Shown: piece after piece, positions 1-8,094 of the stretch | Layout: every line of letters starts with the position of its first letter | Position numbering within the stretch: position 1 is the first letter of the stretch | From: Sulfitobacter sp. CW3 | Lineage (GTDB): Bacteria; Pseudomonadota; Alphaproteobacteria; Rhodobacterales; Rhodobacteraceae | Length of the DNA: 64,000 nt | Assembly: GCF_019392245.1 (NCBI RefSeq) | Contig: NZ_JAHXRL010000007.1 | Span: 62,001 to 126,000 of the forward strand | Reading direction: 5' to 3' | Made by a program: the position numbers and the translations under genes | The notes under the pieces: generated by a model | Databases searched by the model: none | What the model was told of the DNA's origin: nothing | What the model saw: the letters and a program-made list of their open reading frames with translations, nothing else

Positions 1-1
1 A

Positions 2-799
2 TCGGCGTTGGATGCTGTTGAATTGATGAATGTCGGGGTGAATTACCTGCGCGAACATATGCCCGACTCTGCGCGCATTCATTATGCGGTCATCAACACG
101 GGCGGTTCTGCGCCAAACGTCGTGCAGGCCTATGCGTCGGTCCGGTATTTGGTCCGTGCACGCGAGTTGGACGAATTGATCCCTTTGGTGGAACGGGTGC
201 GCAAGGTTGCCCAAGGATCCGCACTGATGACAGGAACCAAGGTGCGGGATCGGGTGTTGTCAGGCGATGCCAATCTGATCGGCAACGCGCCGTTAGAAGA
301 ATTAATGCATACCCAATTGGAGCGCCTTGGCCCGCCGGAATTTGACGCCGAAGACCACAGGTTTGCCCGAGACATTCGCAGCACCCTGTCAGCGGAGGAA
401 ATTCGCGCGGCGTTCACCCGTTTTGGGGTCACGCCGCAGATGGATTTGGCATTGTGCGATTTTGTGGTGCCGCTGACCCAAGGGCGCGGCAGTGGAGTTG
501 GATCAACCGATGTCGGCACCGTCAGCTGGGTCGTGCCAACGGTGCAGGTGCGCGGCGCGACCTATGCGATTGGCACGCCGGGACACAGTTGGCAGCTAGT
601 GGCGCAGGGCAAATCCGGCATTGCCCACAAGGGCATGACCCATGCCGCCAAGGTGATGGCCGCGACGGCCAAAGCGTTGTTTGAAGATCCCGCGCAATTG
701 GCTGCCGCAAAGGCCGATTTTCTAAAGCGCCGCGAGGGTCGGCCATTTGTGAACCCGCTGCCAGATGATGTGAGCCCTGATTTTCCGGTGACGGAATGA
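2..799 (+). CDS. M20-family amidohydrolase (AbgB-like), 3' part only
   Basis: The reading frame is open from the left edge of the window, so the true start and the N-terminal metal-binding half lie outside. The visible C-terminal half has the GTPGHSWQ segment followed by an AHKGM motif, typical of peptidase M20 amidohydrolases related to AbgB (p-aminobenzoyl-glutamate hydrolase subunit) and other N-acyl amino acid hydrolases. Such enzymes split an amide bond between an acyl group and an amino acid in the cytoplasm. It lies 46 bp before an ABC transporter of the polar amino-acid type on the same strand, so transporter and hydrolase probably handle the same N-acylated or opine-like compound. 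The family call is well supported; the substrate is not. Confidence 0.8.
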   Translation, partial: SALDAVELMNVGVNYLREHMPDSARIHYAVINTGGSAPNVVQAYASVRYLVRARELDELIPLVERVRKVAQGSALMTGTKVRDRVLSGDANLIGNAPLEELMHTQLERLGPPEFDAEDHRFARDIRSTLSAEEIRAAFTRFGVTPQMDLALCDFVVPLTQGRGSGVGSTDVGTVSWVVPTVQVRGATYAIGTPGHSWQLVAQGKSGIAHKGMTHAAKVMAATAKALFEDPAQLAAAKADFLKRREGRPFVNPLPDDVSPDFPVTE

Positions 800-845
800 C
801 GGATTTTCCAGGTCAGGACAGACCACAGGCGTGCGGAAGATAATC

Positions 846-1562
846 ATGGATACTCCTGGATTTTTTGAACTAATGAGCTTTGGCCCTGAGGGCTGGGCCC
901 CGGCGCTATTACGTGCGGCGATGATGACGCTGGCAATTGCAGCGACGGGTTATGTGATTGGCAGCACGCTGGGGGCATTTCTCGCGTGGGGCAAGGTATC
1001 TGGCGGGCGGGTGATCCGTGGCTTTGCCGAAACCTACACCACAGTGTTACGCGGTATTCCCGACCTTTTGGTGATCTATCTGTTCTATTTTGGCGGGTCT
1101 TTGTTGTTGACCAAAATCATGCGTGGATTGGGCGGTGAGGGATTTTTTGACTTACCCGGATTTGCTGCAGGATCGATTGCCATTGGTGTCGTTTCCGCGG
1201 CCCAGCACACCGAAGTGTTTCGCGGGGCCTATCGTGCAGTCACACCCGGTGAAATCGAAGCGGCCGTGGCGATGGGCATGGCCCGCCCGACATTATTTCG
1301 CCGGATCATCTTGCCACTGACGGCGCGTCATGCGCTGCCCGGCATGGGGAATGTCTGGCAGATCACCCTAAAGGAAAGCGCGCTGGTGTCGGTGACAGGC
1401 GTGGTCGAATTGGTTCGGCAGGCGCAAATCGGGGCGGGATCAACCCGCCAGCCTTTCTATTTCTTCTTTGCCTCGGCGGTGCTTTTCCTTGTGATTACAT
1501 GGATTTCCGGTCTGGTCCTGAACCGTGCCGAGCGGCATTTCAGCCGCGGACTGGAAAGGTAG
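846..1562 (+). CDS. Polar amino-acid/opine ABC transporter permease (HisQ-like)
   Basis: Inner-membrane permease of the HisQ/HisM class, about 238 residues with five or so hydrophobic segments. The EAA-type cytoplasmic loop is visible (GEIEAAVAMGMARPTLFRRI), as is the LRGIPDLLVIYLFYFG segment near residue 70 that marks this family. I chose ATG 846 because GGAAGA stands about seven bases upstream; a GTG at 831 in the same frame is the alternative. The second permease, ATPase and binding protein follow directly, which makes this a complete importer operon. The ligand cannot be read from the sequence, but the flanking M20 hydrolase hints at an N-acyl amino acid or opine. Confidence 0.88.
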   Translation: MDTPGFFELMSFGPEGWAPALLRAAMMTLAIAATGYVIGSTLGAFLAWGKVSGGRVIRGFAETYTTVLRGIPDLLVIYLFYFGGSLLLTKIMRGLGGEGFFDLPGFAAGSIAIGVVSAAQHTEVFRGAYRAVTPGEIEAAVAMGMARPTLFRRIILPLTARHALPGMGNVWQITLKESALVSVTGVVELVRQAQIGAGSTRQPFYFFFASAVLFLVITWISGLVLNRAERHFSRGLER

Positions 1563-1566
1563 CCCC

Positions 1567-2301
1567 ATGGATTTCCAATTTTTCGGTGAAACGATACTGA
1601 TTTTGTCGGCCGGAATTCCGCTTACACTGACGCTCGCCTCTTTGTCTGTGTTTATCGGGATATTCATTGCCATCGGCATCGCCTCTGCGCGGTTGTGGGG
1701 GCCGGTTTGGATGCAGAAAATCGCACGCTTTTACTTGTTTGTGTTTCGCGGCACGCCGTTGCTGGTGCAGATTTTCATCATCTATTACGGGCTGGGCCAG
1801 TTTGAAGCCATTAGGGACAGCGCCGCGTGGATTGTTCTGCGCGAACCGTTCTGGTGTGCGGTTCTGGCGCTAGCCCTGAATACAGGTGCCTATGGATCAG
1901 AAATTGTTCGCGGCGGATTGTTGTCTGTGCCGCAAGGTCAGATCGAAGCGGCGCGGGCCTGCGGTATGTCACCGCGCCTTGGGTTTATGCGGATCATTTT
2001 GCCCCAAGCGGTGCGCCAAGCCCTGCCTGCTTATGGCAATGAATTAATCCTCTTGTGCAAGGCAACATCGCTGGCTTCGATCATCACTTTGATGGAAATT
2101 ACTGGCCTCGCGGCCAAGCTGATTTCTGAAACCTATCGTGTGATCGAAGTGTTTGCCGCCGCGGGCCTTATCTATCTCGCCATCAATTTCATACTGACCC
2201 GTATCGTCTCTTTTACAGACTACCGCCTGACCGCCCACTTACGGCCAGCCAGTGAAGTATTACTCGAAATCGACGAAAACCTGACCGGAGCCAACCCATG
2301 A
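1567..2301 (+). CDS. Polar amino-acid/opine ABC transporter permease (HisM-like)
   Basis: Second membrane subunit, about 244 residues, partner of the preceding permease. It shows the [19 protein letters not shown] signature of the HisM/GlnP class and the EAA loop ([20 protein letters not shown]). The ATG at 1567 is preferred because it follows an AAAGG ribosome-binding site overlapping the end of the upstream gene; an earlier in-frame start at 1525 would overlap that gene by 38 bases. The stop overlaps the start of the ATPase gene by four bases (ATGA), so the two are translationally coupled. Heterodimeric HisQM-type permease is inferred from the pair. Confidence 0.88.
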   Translation: MDFQFFGETILILSAGIPLTLTLASLSVFIGIFIAIGIASARLWGPVWMQKIARFYLFVFRGTPLLVQIFIIYYGLGQFEAIRDSAAWIVLREPFWCAVLALALNTGAYGSEIVRGGLLSVPQGQIEAARACGMSPRLGFMRIILPQAVRQALPAYGNELILLCKATSLASIITLMEITGLAAKLISETYRVIEVFAAAGLIYLAINFILTRIVSFTDYRLTAHLRPASEVLLEIDENLTGANP

Positions 2302-3062
2302 CCAAACCTGCAATCCGCCTGCGCGGCCTGCGCAAATCCTTTGGGTTAAACGAAGTTCTGAGCGGTATTGATCTTGATGCAAACGAGGGGGAGGTCGTGT
2401 CGATTCTCGGGTCGTCGGGATCAGGCAAATCCACGATGTTGCGCTGTATTAATCTGCTGGAAACGCCGTCAGCGGGCGAGGTCTGGATCGGTGACGAGAT
2501 GATCGAACTGACTACAGATAAGGCAGGGCGGTCGAAACCTACCGATGCAGGCAAGGTCCAGAAGATCCGCGAACGGGTAGGGATGGTATTTCAATCCTTT
2601 AACTTGTGGTCCCATAAAACTGTGCTGGAAAACGTGATGGAAGCGCCGATTCATGTCCTTGGCCGACCCAAGGCCGAGGTCCGTGAAGAAGCCTTGGCAT
2701 TGCTGGACAAAGTCGGCATCGCCGCAAAGCGCGACGCCTATCCTGCGCATCTGTCGGGCGGGCAACAACAACGTGCTGCCATCGCCCGTTCATTGGCCAT
2801 GCATCCCGATGTATTGCTGTTTGATGAACCGACATCCGCACTTGATCCTGAACTGGTCGGCGAGGTGCTGCGCGTAATGCGCAGTCTGGCCGACGAAGGC
2901 CGCACGATGTTGGTGGTGACACATGAAATGGGCTTTGCACGGGATGTGTCGACCCGCGTCGTGTTTCTTCATCAAGGCCAGATTGATTGCCAAGGAGCGC
3001 CAGACGATTTGTTTACGGGCGGCGGATCAGAGCGGTTTCAACGCTTTGCCGCGCCCTCATAA
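2298..3062 (+). CDS. Polar amino-acid/opine ABC transporter ATPase (HisP-like)
   Basis: Cytoplasmic ATPase of 254 residues. Walker A (GSSGSGKST), the Q-loop region ([19 protein letters not shown]), the signature LSGGQQQR, Walker B ([13 protein letters not shown]) and the switch histidine (VVTHEM) are all present, so it should be functional. The segment near residue 75, with an insertion before the Q-loop, resembles HisP/OccP rather than GlnQ; this is a family impression. It starts inside the stop of the permease gene, and the binding-protein gene follows after 44 bases. Confidence 0.92.
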   Translation: MTKPAIRLRGLRKSFGLNEVLSGIDLDANEGEVVSILGSSGSGKSTMLRCINLLETPSAGEVWIGDEMIELTTDKAGRSKPTDAGKVQKIRERVGMVFQSFNLWSHKTVLENVMEAPIHVLGRPKAEVREEALALLDKVGIAAKRDAYPAHLSGGQQQRAAIARSLAMHPDVLLFDEPTSALDPELVGEVLRVMRSLADEGRTMLVVTHEMGFARDVSTRVVFLHQGQIDCQGAPDDLFTGGGSERFQRFAAPS

Positions 3063-3106
3063 CCTATTCCATATCCAACCAAAAACTGACCAACAAGGAG
3101 ACTAAC

Positions 3107-3949
3107 ATGAAAATTCTTGCCACCGCTGCCGCTCTTGGCCTGTCCATTCTGTCAATCAGCCCTGCCGCCGCCAAGGACTTGAGCAAAATAACCATAGCCA
3201 CAGAAGGGGCCTTTGCACCGTGGAATTTCACCAAGGCTGACGGCACCCTGACCGGTTATGAGGTCGATCTTTATAAGATCCTGTGTGAGCGCATGCAGGT
3301 TGAATGCACGTTGATCGCCCAGAACTGGGACGGCATGATTCCTGGTTTGCTGGCGGGTAAATATGATGCGATAATGGCGGGCATGTCTGCCACCGAAAAA
3401 CGCGAAAAGGTAATTTCATTCTCGCAACCCTACGGGTCAACAGGACAAACCTTTGGGGTGCTCAAAGATGGACCATTGGCCGCGCTGCCTTTGAAGGGTG
3501 ATTTGTTCAACCTTGCCAGCAATCCGGATGGTGCCAAAATCGCGATTGAGGAAATCCGCCCATTGCTCAAAGGTAAAACCATCGGCGTGCAAAGCTCAGC
3601 GATTTCTGCGCGTTTCATGCAGGAAACCTTTGGCGACGACATCACCATTCGCGAATATAAATCGACAGAACAGCACGATCTGGACCTTCTTGCAGGGCGC
3701 ATTGATGCGGTCATGGCATCACCCGCCTATTTAATGACAGCAGCTAGTGATCCGGCGAACACCGAAATGATGATGTCCGGCCCACGGTTTCAGGGCGGCA
3801 TCCTTGGCCGTGGATCCTCTGTTGGACTTCGTCAAGAAGATGATGAACTGCGCGCCATGTTCGACGCTGCTTTGGCATCCGTTAAGGCGGACGGAACCAC
3901 GAAGGCGCTGTCTGAAAAGTGGTTTGGATTTGACGTTACTGTCTACTAA
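3107..3949 (+). CDS. Periplasmic solute-binding protein of the polar amino-acid ABC transporter
   Basis: SBP family 3 protein of about 280 residues. A cleavable signal peptide is visible (MKILATAAALGLSILSISPAAAKD). The mature part begins with the KITIATEGAFAPWNF and GYEVDLYKILCERM pattern common to ornithine/octopine/arginine-binding proteins, and ends with the usual SEKWFGFDV tail. ATG 3107 has an AAGGAG ribosome-binding site eight bases upstream, so it is preferred over the longer in-frame start at 2987 inside the ATPase gene. Last gene of the importer operon; a terminator follows 30 bases after the stop. Ligand unknown. Confidence 0.88.
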   Translation: MKILATAAALGLSILSISPAAAKDLSKITIATEGAFAPWNFTKADGTLTGYEVDLYKILCERMQVECTLIAQNWDGMIPGLLAGKYDAIMAGMSATEKREKVISFSQPYGSTGQTFGVLKDGPLAALPLKGDLFNLASNPDGAKIAIEEIRPLLKGKTIGVQSSAISARFMQETFGDDITIREYKSTEQHDLDLLAGRIDAVMASPAYLMTAASDPANTEMMMSGPRFQGGILGRGSSVGLRQEDDELRAMFDAALASVKADGTTKALSEKWFGFDVTVY

Positions 3950-3978
3950 CCCACGCCACGATCAACGCTGATCCATTT

Positions 3979-4008
3979 CCCGTCCTGTAAGATTGCAGGG
4001 CGGGTTTT
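3979..4008 (+). terminator. Rho-independent terminator after the ABC transporter operon
   Basis: Nine-base stem (CCCGTCCTG with CAGGGCGGG, one G-T pair), eight-base loop and a TTTT run, placed 30 bases after the binding-protein stop. It closes the operon and marks the left border of the insertion-sequence region. Confidence 0.75.
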
Positions 4009-4227
4009 CCATTTTCGGTTGCTGATTGTCCTGCTTCAGCATCTCGCGCAACTCGGGTTTCAACAAGTTGCCATAGTTGTTATTCGGCAATTTCGCGACA
4101 AACCGTATCGCTAAGTTATTTGAATGTGCAATGGCCCGAAGATGCAATTTAAGAATGTTTCGGCGGACTTGCCGTGCCTGAAAAGCTCTCGCTAACCTTG
4201 AAAGGTCATCGCTTACGCGGTCTGGAT

Positions 4228-5045
4228 GGGACTGTTGCATTAATTTTCTTGGCCCGATGCGAGGCATGATGGCCTTTCGTTCACACGTTTGTTCCAAATA
4301 GGTGATTGATGAACGCGATCTCGCCTGTGACTCCCGCCTGTTTGTTAGGGATGTGGCCACACTTGATCGTCCGGACCGTCTCAATGCCGCTGAGTGTTTC
4401 TTTCGCCGATCGCAGGGATCTGAAGCTTTGTCGGTAGCCAAGTAGCCGTTTCATGGCAGCATGATCGCTCTCGATCAGGTTGTTGCGCCACTTTTGATCA
4501 ACATGTCGGATACTTTCTAAATGCGGATCTTATCGATGATTAATCTCACGAATAACACGCCGATAGGTTGGCGCTTTATCGGTGCAGATCGCGACTCGCC
4601 GATGCAGCCCTTCACGCTCAATCGCTTTGCTAAGAAATGGCTTTGCCGCCTTTGCATCACGATGCGCGGTCAAACGGAAGTCGACCATCTGGCCGTTTGC
4701 GTCGATAGCCCGCCACAGATAGCGCCGCTTACCAACGACGCGTATGTATGTCTCACCCACATGCCAATCTACGCTTGCGCGCCGCAGGTGCTTCTCCGTT
4801 CGTTTGGTTAGCTCCGGCCCAAACTTGAGCACCATCGATAAACAGTGGCCCGATCGACTGAGATGTCGCACTCGGTCAGCAGGTCGACCACGTCCTGATA
4901 CGAAAGCGGATAGCGCAGATACCAACGCACAGCGCAAAGGATATTCTCGCGCGGAAAATGGTGGTGTTTGAACGCTGACTTACACGCCATGTGCAACCTC
5001 AAGAACGCAACCGTCGCTAAATCCTTCAATTAACGCAACAGTCCC
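4228..5045 (-). mobile_element. IS6-family insertion sequence (decayed)
   Basis: About 818 bp bounded by near-perfect 16-base terminal inverted repeats: GGGACTGTTGCATTAA at 4228-4243 and TTAACGCAACAGTCCC at 5030-5045 (15 of 16 match). The GGNACTGTTGCA start is characteristic of the IS6 family, and the length is typical. The flanking eight bases on the two sides do not match, so there is no target duplication; recombination or an adjacent deletion after insertion is likely. The transposase inside is inactivated. The right end abuts the remains of a restriction endonuclease gene. Confidence 0.85.
4281..5029 (-). pseudogene. IS6-family transposase, frameshifted and with a stop codon
   Basis: Read from 5029 leftwards. 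The N-terminal zinc-finger/HTH part (HHFPRENILCAVRWYLRY, then DRATVYRW) breaks near 4834: one base appears lost, so the frame changes exactly where the family reads RWVLKFGPEL. The DDE domain continues in the next frame with DWHVGETY (first Asp) and CTDKAPTY (second Asp). An in-frame TAA at 4530-4532 then cuts it before the last part, which still reads NNLIESDHAAMKRLLG, carrying the third acidic region, and ends FGTNV at 4281. Two independent lesions make the gene dead. Confidence 0.88.
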
Positions 5046-5515
5046 CTATGAAGAACACGCCCGCGAGGCAGTCAAACTCTTTTGGGGCAACCGTGAAGCC
5101 GCGTTCGCACGGCAAGTCGAAGCTCGTAATGTGATGCTGGCACACGCGGTGCCGGCACCGCCAGCATGAATATGGACGGCTTTCTTGTCATTGCCCAACG
5201 ACTTATTGAGGCCAATGGCCTTCATGAATTGCAAATTTGCGTACAGCAACGTGCTCTTACCTTGCCGGGATTTTACCGTCCGACGAAGCTATGGGACATG
5301 CTTGTGATGCATCGCGGGCAACTCGTGGCCGCGCTCGAATTCAAGTCACAAGTGGGCCCATCATTCGGCAACAATTTTAATAATCGCTGTGAAGAAGCCA
5401 CCGGCACAGCCCACGATCTTTGGACAGCCTACCGGGAAGGAGCTTTTGGAGAGGATGCGCCGCGCCCTTTTTTGGCTTGGATGATGTTGCTTGAGGATTG
5501 CCCAAAGTCGAACTC
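5046..5515 (+). pseudogene. PaeR7I/XhoI-type restriction endonuclease remnant
   Basis: The segment at 5166-5515 encodes [12 protein letters not shown], then [17 protein letters not shown] and [11 protein letters not shown], which I recognise as the conserved core of the PaeR7I/XhoI type II endonuclease family. The E-x-K within EFKSQ fits the PD-(D/E)xK catalytic pair. Upstream, 5046-5130 reads PYEEHAREAVKLFW in another frame; losing one base near 5131 joins it to [17 protein letters not shown], as expected for the family. The first few codons are lost at the IS6 border and the C-terminal third is lost at the IS3 border at 5516. No cognate methyltransferase is visible. Dead remnant; family call from memory of conserved motifs. 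Confidence 0.75.
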
Positions 5516-5574
5516 TGAATAGCGCCTAGTATTGTAGACGCTTTCTTCCCTAATTTTGAGGCAAGGAGGCCGTT

Positions 5575-5850
5575 ATGGGGAAGCCAAATTTCAGTGAAGA
5601 TTTCAAGCGTGATGCTGTGCATCAGATCACAGTACGGGGATATCCGGTTCGCGAGGTTTCAGAGCGATTGGGCGTCAGCACCTACTCGCTTTACAAATGG
5701 ATGAAGCTTTATGCAAAAGCAGCGTCAAAGGTGCCATCTTTGGATCATGAAGCCGAGAACCGTAGGCTCAAGCGTGAGCTGGCACGGATGACCGAGGAAC
5801 ACGGCATCCTAACAAAAGCGGCCGCGTACTTCGCAAAGGATGCAAGGTGA
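5575..5850 (+). CDS. IS3-family transposase OrfA (element A)
   Basis: 91 residues, the DNA-binding half of an IS3 transposase. The N-terminal helix-turn-helix (FSEDFKRDAVHQI, then VREVSERLGVSTYSLYKWMK) binds the terminal repeats. A C-terminal leucine-zipper-like stretch (ENRRLKRELARMTEEHGIL) would mediate assembly. The start is preceded by AAGGAGG. Its stop overlaps the GTG start of orfB by four bases. In active family members a programmed -1 shift fuses OrfA to OrfB; I did not identify a clear slippery site. Confidence 0.88.
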   Translation: MGKPNFSEDFKRDAVHQITVRGYPVREVSERLGVSTYSLYKWMKLYAKAASKVPSLDHEAENRRLKRELARMTEEHGILTKAAAYFAKDAR

Positions 5851-6725
5851 AGTACGCGTTTGTCGCCGCGCACCGCCCCGTATTCTCAGTCCGCAGGATG
5901 TGCCGCTGCCTCAGCATCCATCCTAGCGGTTTCTACACATGGGTTAAGAATCCATTAAGCCATCGCGCGCGTGAGGACGTCCGCCAGACGAAGTTGCTCA
6001 AAGAGGCGTGGAAAGATAACGGTAAGGTTTATGGCTATCGTAAGCTGCATGATGATCTGGTGGAACAGGGCGAGACAAGCTGCCCAAACCGCATTGCAAG
6101 GTTAGCGCGTTTGGCAGGCATTCGCGCCCAGATCGGCTACAAACGCGAACCGGGCAGCTATGGCGGCAGGCCATCCGTTGTGGTCGACAATACGCTGGAC
6201 CGGCAATTTGATGTGACAACACCAGATACGGCGTGGGTCTCAGACATTACCTACATCAAGACCTACGAAGGGTTCCTTTATCTGGCTGTCGACATCGAGC
6301 TCTACTCACGTCGTGTGGTCGGCTGGGCAACGCAATCACGGCAACCAACGGAACTTGTCCTACAAGCGCTGCTGATGGCTGTCTGGCGGCGCAAACCAAA
6401 GCAATCCGTCTTGATCCACAACGATCAAGGTTCGCAATTTACCAGTCGAGATTGGGCCGCCTTTCTGCGGGCTCACAACCTTGAACATTCGATGAGCAGG
6501 CGCGGGAATTGTCACGACAATGAGGTCGCCGAGAGCTTCTTCAATCTGCTCAAACGTGAACGCGTCCGTCGTCGGCTTTACAAAATCCGCGAGCAGGCAA
6601 GACAGGACATTTTTGACTACATCGAAATGTTATATAACCCGTAACGCAAACAAGTCAGAAACGGTATGCTGTCGCCCGTCGACTTCGAAAACGGACAGCG
6701 CAATATCAACCAAGAAGGTGTCTAG
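5847..6725 (+). pseudogene. IS3-family transposase OrfB (element A), late nonsense mutation
   Basis: The integrase half (rve domain) with all three catalytic acidic residues visible: Asp in WVSDITYI, Asp in HNDQGSQF and Glu in NEVAESFF. Translation from GTG 5847 meets TAA at 6642-6644 after YIEMLYNP. The same frame continues for 26 codons (RKQVRNGMLSPVDFENGQRN onward) to the natural stop at 6723, matching the usual end of these proteins. So the last 26 residues are lost through one substitution (probably AAA to TAA). Residual activity cannot be excluded, since the triad is intact. Confidence 0.82.
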
Positions 6726-6743
6726 GAAACTAGGGGCTATTCA

Positions 6744-7134
6744 TAATGTCGCTGCACCAAACATGGTTTGGGCGTGTGATAGTCAACTTTCGCAGCAGGT
6801 ATGGGTAAATCCGGTATTGGGGATGCTTTTTACTGGTGTTTGGCCCTTTATAAATAGCCTGCAAACCCATGATCCCTATTAAACGCGGCACACGGTGGCG
6901 ACCTGCTTGGAATCCACTTCTCGGCAAATAGGCTGCAATCTGGCGACTGCCAAAGAACGGGTCTTTCGTAAACAGGCGGTCGATTTCATTCATGAACTTC
7001 AGCTTTTCGGCATCAATGCCAACTTGCGTGTAATACAACGATGATCGACTGATCTTCAGCAGCTTGCACTGCTTTGTCAGGCTGAGATTGAGGTGATCTT
7101 TGCGGATCATCGCCTTGCGTTCGCTCATGCTCAT
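6744..7134 (-). pseudogene. IS3-family transposase OrfB (element B), truncated
   Basis: From ATG 7134 it reads MSMSERKAMIRKDHLNLS, continues with the KISRSSLYY segment typical of IS3 OrfB N-termini, and ends at HVWCSDI, the first Asp of the DDE triad, where element A begins. The rest of the catalytic domain is lost. A few foreign residues read into the repeat of element A. Confidence 0.85.
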
Positions 7135-7138
7135 CGCT

Positions 7139-7408
7139 TCAGCCCTTGTGATAAAAATCGTTCTCAACCGCCAACTTCCCGATCTTGGCATGCAGTTCTT
7201 TGACTTCGGCCTCGTTATCCTCCGTTCTCCTGGCTTTGTCAGAGCACTCCCTAGTCAGTCCGTCAATCGCCTGCCGTTTCCATGTCGTCACCTGCGTTGG
7301 ATGGATCTTATGCTTGGCCGCAATCTCTTGCGCCGTCTTGTCACCGCGCAACGCCTCAAGCGCCACAGTAGCTTTGAACTTGTCTGAAAAACTGCGTCTC
7401 TTCGTCAT
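7139..7408 (-). CDS. IS3-family transposase OrfA (element B)
   Basis: 89 residues, intact. The helix-turn-helix (FSDKFKATVALEAL, then AQEIAAKHKIHPTQVTTWK) is followed by an acidic/basic coiled region (EAEVKELHAKIGKLAVENDF) as in many IS3 OrfA proteins. It belongs to an element whose OrfB is cut in half, so it can no longer form a complete transposase; at most it could bind related terminal repeats. Confidence 0.82.
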   Translation of the reverse strand: MTKRRSFSDKFKATVALEALRGDKTAQEIAAKHKIHPTQVTTWKRQAIDGLTRECSDKARRTEDNEAEVKELHAKIGKLAVENDFYHKG

Positions 7409-7582
7409 TTGTGTATCCCGTTTTCAAGGTTGGATACATCTTAGCACGCTGTCCAGTTTTGCCGGACCACTTCAATCACCGTCGCGGCCACACTCGTTTT
7501 GGCGTGCATATCGTACATCATAAACGCGGATTGAGTGCACGAAGTTGAACTCGGGGTCGCTGATATCGATATCAGCACGATC

Positions 7583-8023
7583 TTAGGCCAACTGGAGCGT
7601 AAAACCTTCAGGGAACAACATTGGGTCTGGTTCAGTGAGATTCAAAACGGCTTTTTCCGAGAGCAAGGGTTTGGTGGCAGGCGTTAACAGTGGCCGCGGG
7701 CGATCTAGGTAGGTGAACAAGATATCGTAGAGGTGGCCTAAATCATTCGGCGGGGAAATTGGATGGAAAAATGCGCTCATCGGACACTACCAAATCTGTA
7801 GTGGCGGTTTAACGGGCCAAGGCGTGATCCGGCGAATGAATTCGGCAGGAGCACGTGAGCGCGGAACAGATGCGGGCCAACCGCCAGACAAGCAAAGCAG
7901 AATGGCGCAGTCGATCTGGTAAGATTGAGCCTGAACGCGATTGGCGGTGCCAATGAACGAGCCGAGCAGTGCAAACGCGATCAAAGGTGTGCATATTCGG
8001 ATCGAGTGAAGCATGTGGAACAT
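7583..8023 (-). pseudogene. Small exported protein of unknown function, interrupted by a stop
   Basis: From ATG 8023 there is a signal-peptide-like start (IAFALLGSFIGTANRVQAQS), then YQIDCAILLCLSGGWP and FIRRITPWPVKPPLQIW. An in-frame TAG at 7787-7789 follows, after which the same frame continues CPMSAFFHPISPP to a stop at 7583. The joined product would be about 146 residues. The DCAILLCLSGG and RRITPWP motifs resemble small exported hypothetical proteins that I associate with conjugative plasmid regions of alphaproteobacteria; this is recollection, not a search result. If right, it is a trace of a lost conjugative element. Confidence 0.55.
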
Positions 8024-8094
8024 CCCAGCAGGTAGGGTGGGACCAGCATGACTCCGGTAGTATATTATTGAAACACTAGATATTGAAGTCTCAA

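Larger units (their letters stand above)
5516..6743 (+). mobile_element. IS3-family insertion sequence A, nearly complete
   Basis: A 1228-bp element with 26-base imperfect terminal inverted repeats: TGAATAGCGCCTAGTATTGT beginning at 5516, and its counterpart ending AGGGGCTATTCA at 6743. The TG...CA ends and the two overlapping transposase frames are typical of IS3. Left of it lies the restriction-endonuclease remnant; right of it lies the middle of another IS3 transposase gene. The two flanks do not belong together and no target duplication is visible, so a deletion or recombination took place next to it. orfB carries a late stop codon. Confidence 0.85.
6744..7474 (-). mobile_element. IS3-family insertion sequence B, partial (5' half)
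   Basis: Remaining upstream half of a second, different IS3-family element on the minus strand. Its end lies near 7474, where the minus strand reads TGAAGTGGTCCGGCAAAACT. The element runs through orfA and the start of orfB, then stops at 6743 at the first catalytic Asp motif (HVWCSDI), exactly at the terminal repeat of element A. The missing half is not present on the other side of element A. Confidence 0.8.

Noticed and set aside
3962..4227. A minus-strand reading frame that continues from the IS6 element into the region before it
   Set aside because: It begins inside the IS, crosses the operon terminator and shows no motif I recognise. It may be the tail of a lost gene but I cannot support it.
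5516..6743. Programmed -1 frameshift signal joining OrfA and OrfB in element A
   Set aside because: The family uses one, but I did not find a convincing A-rich slippery sequence with a following stem near 5830-5850.
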